From JABDIP01 sp965212545 (lineage in GTDB: Bacteria; Pseudomonadota; Alphaproteobacteria; DSM-16000; Inquilinaceae): a DNA stretch of 64,000 nucleotides. The stretch is from assembly GCA_965212545.1 (NCBI GenBank), contig CBDBVB010000021.1:682001-746000 (forward strand), read 5' to 3'. The notes beneath the pieces are model-generated. The model was not told the DNA's origin and did not search any database. It saw only the letters and a program-made list of their open reading frames with translations. How positions within the stretch are numbered: the first letter of the stretch is position 1; each line of letters opens with the position of its first letter. This document shows, in pieces, positions 62,540 through 64,000 of this stretch. A program made the translations under genes and the position numbers.

Positions 62540-63850
62540 ATGACGATTACCGCCCCGTCGGCAGCGGCCGACTTCCAACGCTTTTTTCATAGCGGCGTCG
62601 CCGAAACCGATGCCGACTTGGCTCGTTCGATCGAGCAGGAACTCGAGCGCCAGCGCTACCAGATCGAGCTGATCGCGAGCGAGAACATCGTCTCCCGCGC
62701 GGTCCTGGAGGCCCAGGGCTCGGTGCTGACCAACAAATACGCCGAAGGCTATCCCGGCCGCCGCTACTACGGCGGCTGCGAATTCGTCGACGTGGTCGAG
62801 GCGCTGGCGATCGAGCGAGCCTGCAAGCTGTTCGACGTCGGCTTTGCGAATGTGCAGCCGCATTCCGGCGCCCAGGCGAACCAGGCAGTGTTCCTGTCGA
62901 TGCTCAAACCCGGCGACACCATCATGGGCATGTCCCTGGCGGCCGGCGGGCACCTGACCCATGGCGCGCCGCCGAACCTGTCGGGCAAATGGTTCAACGC
63001 CGTGCAGTACGGGGTGCGGCGACAGGACGCGCTGATCGATTTCGACGAGGTCGAGGCGCTGGCGCGCGAGCACCAGCCCAAGATGATCATCGCCGGCGGC
63101 TCGGCCTATCCGCGGGTCATCGACTTCGCCCGGTTCCGCCAGATCGCCGATGCGGTCGGCGCCTATCTGCTGGTCGATATGGCGCATTTTGCCGGGCTGG
63201 TGGCGGGCGGCGCCCATCCCAGCCCGATCCCGCACGCCCATGTGGTCACCACCACCACGCACAAGACGCTGCGCGGCGCGCGCGGCGGGCTGATCCTGAC
63301 CAATGACGAAGCCCTGGCGAAGAAGATCAACTCGGCGATTTTCCCGGGCCTGCAGGGTGGCCCACTGATGCATGCCATCGCCGGCAAGGCGGTTGCTTTC
63401 GGCGAGGCCCTGCAGCCGTCGTTCAAGACCTATGCCCACGCAGTCGTCGACAACGCCCGGGCGCTCGCCGAGTGCCTTTACGAAGGCGGGCTCGAAATCG
63501 TCTCCAAGGGCACCGACACGCATCTGCTGTTGGTCGATCTCAGGCCCAAGGGGCTGACCGGGAAGCTGGCGGAGGACAGCCTTGAGCGCGCCGGCATCAC
63601 CTGCAACAAGAACGGCATTCCGTTCGATCCGGAGAAGCCGACCGTCACATCCGGCATCCGGCTCGGCACGCCGGCGGCCACCACCAGAGGCTTCGGCCAG
63701 GCGGAATTCCGCCAGGTCGGCGCGCTGATCATCGATGTGCTGGACGGTCTCGCCGCCAATCCCGAGGACAATGGCGCCACCGAGCAGTCTGTCCGCGGGC
63801 GTGTCCGGGAACTATGCGAACGGTTCCCGATCTATCCGGACGACAAGTAA
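62540..63850 (+). CDS. glyA: Serine hydroxymethyltransferase
   Basis: The 436-residue protein interconverts serine and glycine, loading one-carbon units on tetrahydrofolate. ELIASENIVSRAVLEAQGSVLTNKYAEGYPGRRYYGGCEFVDVVE opens, and VVTTTTHKTLRGARGGLIL has the PLP Lys. NKNGIPFDPEKPTVTSGIRLGTPAATTRGF closes the family signature. Length is normal and the gene is intact. Confidence 0.96.
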   Translation: MTITAPSAAADFQRFFHSGVAETDADLARSIEQELERQRYQIELIASENIVSRAVLEAQGSVLTNKYAEGYPGRRYYGGCEFVDVVEALAIERACKLFDVGFANVQPHSGAQANQAVFLSMLKPGDTIMGMSLAAGGHLTHGAPPNLSGKWFNAVQYGVRRQDALIDFDEVEALAREHQPKMIIAGGSAYPRVIDFARFRQIADAVGAYLLVDMAHFAGLVAGGAHPSPIPHAHVVTTTTHKTLRGARGGLILTNDEALAKKINSAIFPGLQGGPLMHAIAGKAVAFGEALQPSFKTYAHAVVDNARALAECLYEGGLEIVSKGTDTHLLLVDLRPKGLTGKLAEDSLERAGITCNKNGIPFDPEKPTVTSGIRLGTPAATTRGFGQAEFRQVGALIIDVLDGLAANPEDNGATEQSVRGRVRELCERFPIYPDDK

Positions 63851-63877
63851 TAAAGAGAGTTAGGGGGCGCCTGACCT

Positions 63878-64000
63878 ATGCGATGCCCGTTTTGTGGCCA
63901 TGACGACACCCAGGTGAAGGATTCTCGGCCCACCGAGGACAACTCCGCCATTCGCCGCCGGCGCTATTGCCCAAGCTGCGGCGCCCGGTTCACGACCTTC
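63878..64000 (+). CDS. nrdR: Transcriptional repressor NrdR, 3' part beyond window
   Basis: The 41 visible codons read MRCPFCGHDDTQVKDSRPTEDNSAIRRRRYCPSCGARFTTF, the complete zinc ribbon (two CPxC pairs) of NrdR. NrdR senses ATP/dATP and represses ribonucleotide reductase genes. The ATP-cone domain lies past the window edge. It follows glyA by 27 bases. Confidence 0.95.
   Translation, partial: MRCPFCGHDDTQVKDSRPTEDNSAIRRRRYCPSCGARFTTF

Overview
The window is high-GC DNA from an alphaproteobacterium, most likely of the Rhodospirillales or a related order. The evidence is gene content and order: rpoZ-rsh-pdxJ-acpS-lepB-rnc-era-(...)-recO-parC, rpiB-glyA-nrdR, a MucR/Ros zinc-finger regulator, an LdtR-like MarR regulator, a bacterial aspartate/glutamate leucyltransferase (bpt) and the alpha-E/circularly permuted ATP-grasp pair. 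Most loci are intact chromosomal genes. Nothing seen is phage, insertion sequence, CRISPR, tRNA or rRNA.

Layout. 0-5.7 kb: a secreted SpvB/TcdB-type (Tc-toxin B / RHS-like) protein running off the left edge, a LysR regulator, and a second secreted FG-GAP protein that copies the middle of the first, including two unusual Cys-rich inserts. 5.9-7.2 kb: family-5 uracil-DNA glycosylase and NYN-domain protein. 7.6-19.7 kb: the core information-processing cluster, interrupted between era and recO by a tandem array of five small paralogous lipoproteins (14.05-15.39 kb) and an MFS permease. From about 11.2 to 18.0 kb the essential genes pdxJ, acpS, lepB, rnc, era, recO and parC carry some twenty apparent single-base indels, mostly insertions. 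This looks like a sequence-quality problem rather than gene decay.

19.8-24.5 kb: biotin transporter BioY, a DUF3253-like protein, GMC oxidoreductase, MFS transporter and MarR regulator, with two kinds of palindromic intergenic repeat. 24.7-27.8 kb is an accessory stretch with lower-GC parts: a secreted beta-propeller-like protein, a stand-alone His/Cys-dyad protein resembling DUF4347/caspase-like domains, a coupled small ORF, a GNAT-like protein and a decayed duplicate of the 3' end of the nearby ferredoxin-containing oxidoreductase gene. 27.8-36.2 kb: a GYD protein, a four-gene 2-oxoacid:ferredoxin oxidoreductase operon, then a TakP-like TRAP transporter, a plausible uptake-plus-oxidation module for pyruvate or another 2-oxoacid.

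36.4-43.1 kb: bpt, alpha-E/ATP-grasp pair, motA-motB, and a secreted Asp-rich repeat protein. 43.6-54.7 kb: flavin reductase, a coupled operon of class III CoA-transferase, penicillin-acylase family Ntn hydrolase and threonine dehydratase, an ornithine-type decarboxylase, twin double-PilZ proteins, two overlapping alpha/beta hydrolases and a GFA protein. 54.7-64 kb: hemB, an unknown membrane protein, a valine-catabolism cluster (acyl-CoA dehydrogenase, 3-hydroxyisobutyryl-CoA hydrolase, 3-hydroxyisobutyrate dehydrogenase), LdtR-like regulator with a palindromic candidate operator, MucR, rpiB, glyA and the start of nrdR.

The least explained elements are the five-lipoprotein array, the Cys-rich inserts shared by the two FG-GAP proteins, the Asp-rich repeat protein with a 72-base higher-order period, and the stand-alone His/Cys protein with its coupled small ORF.
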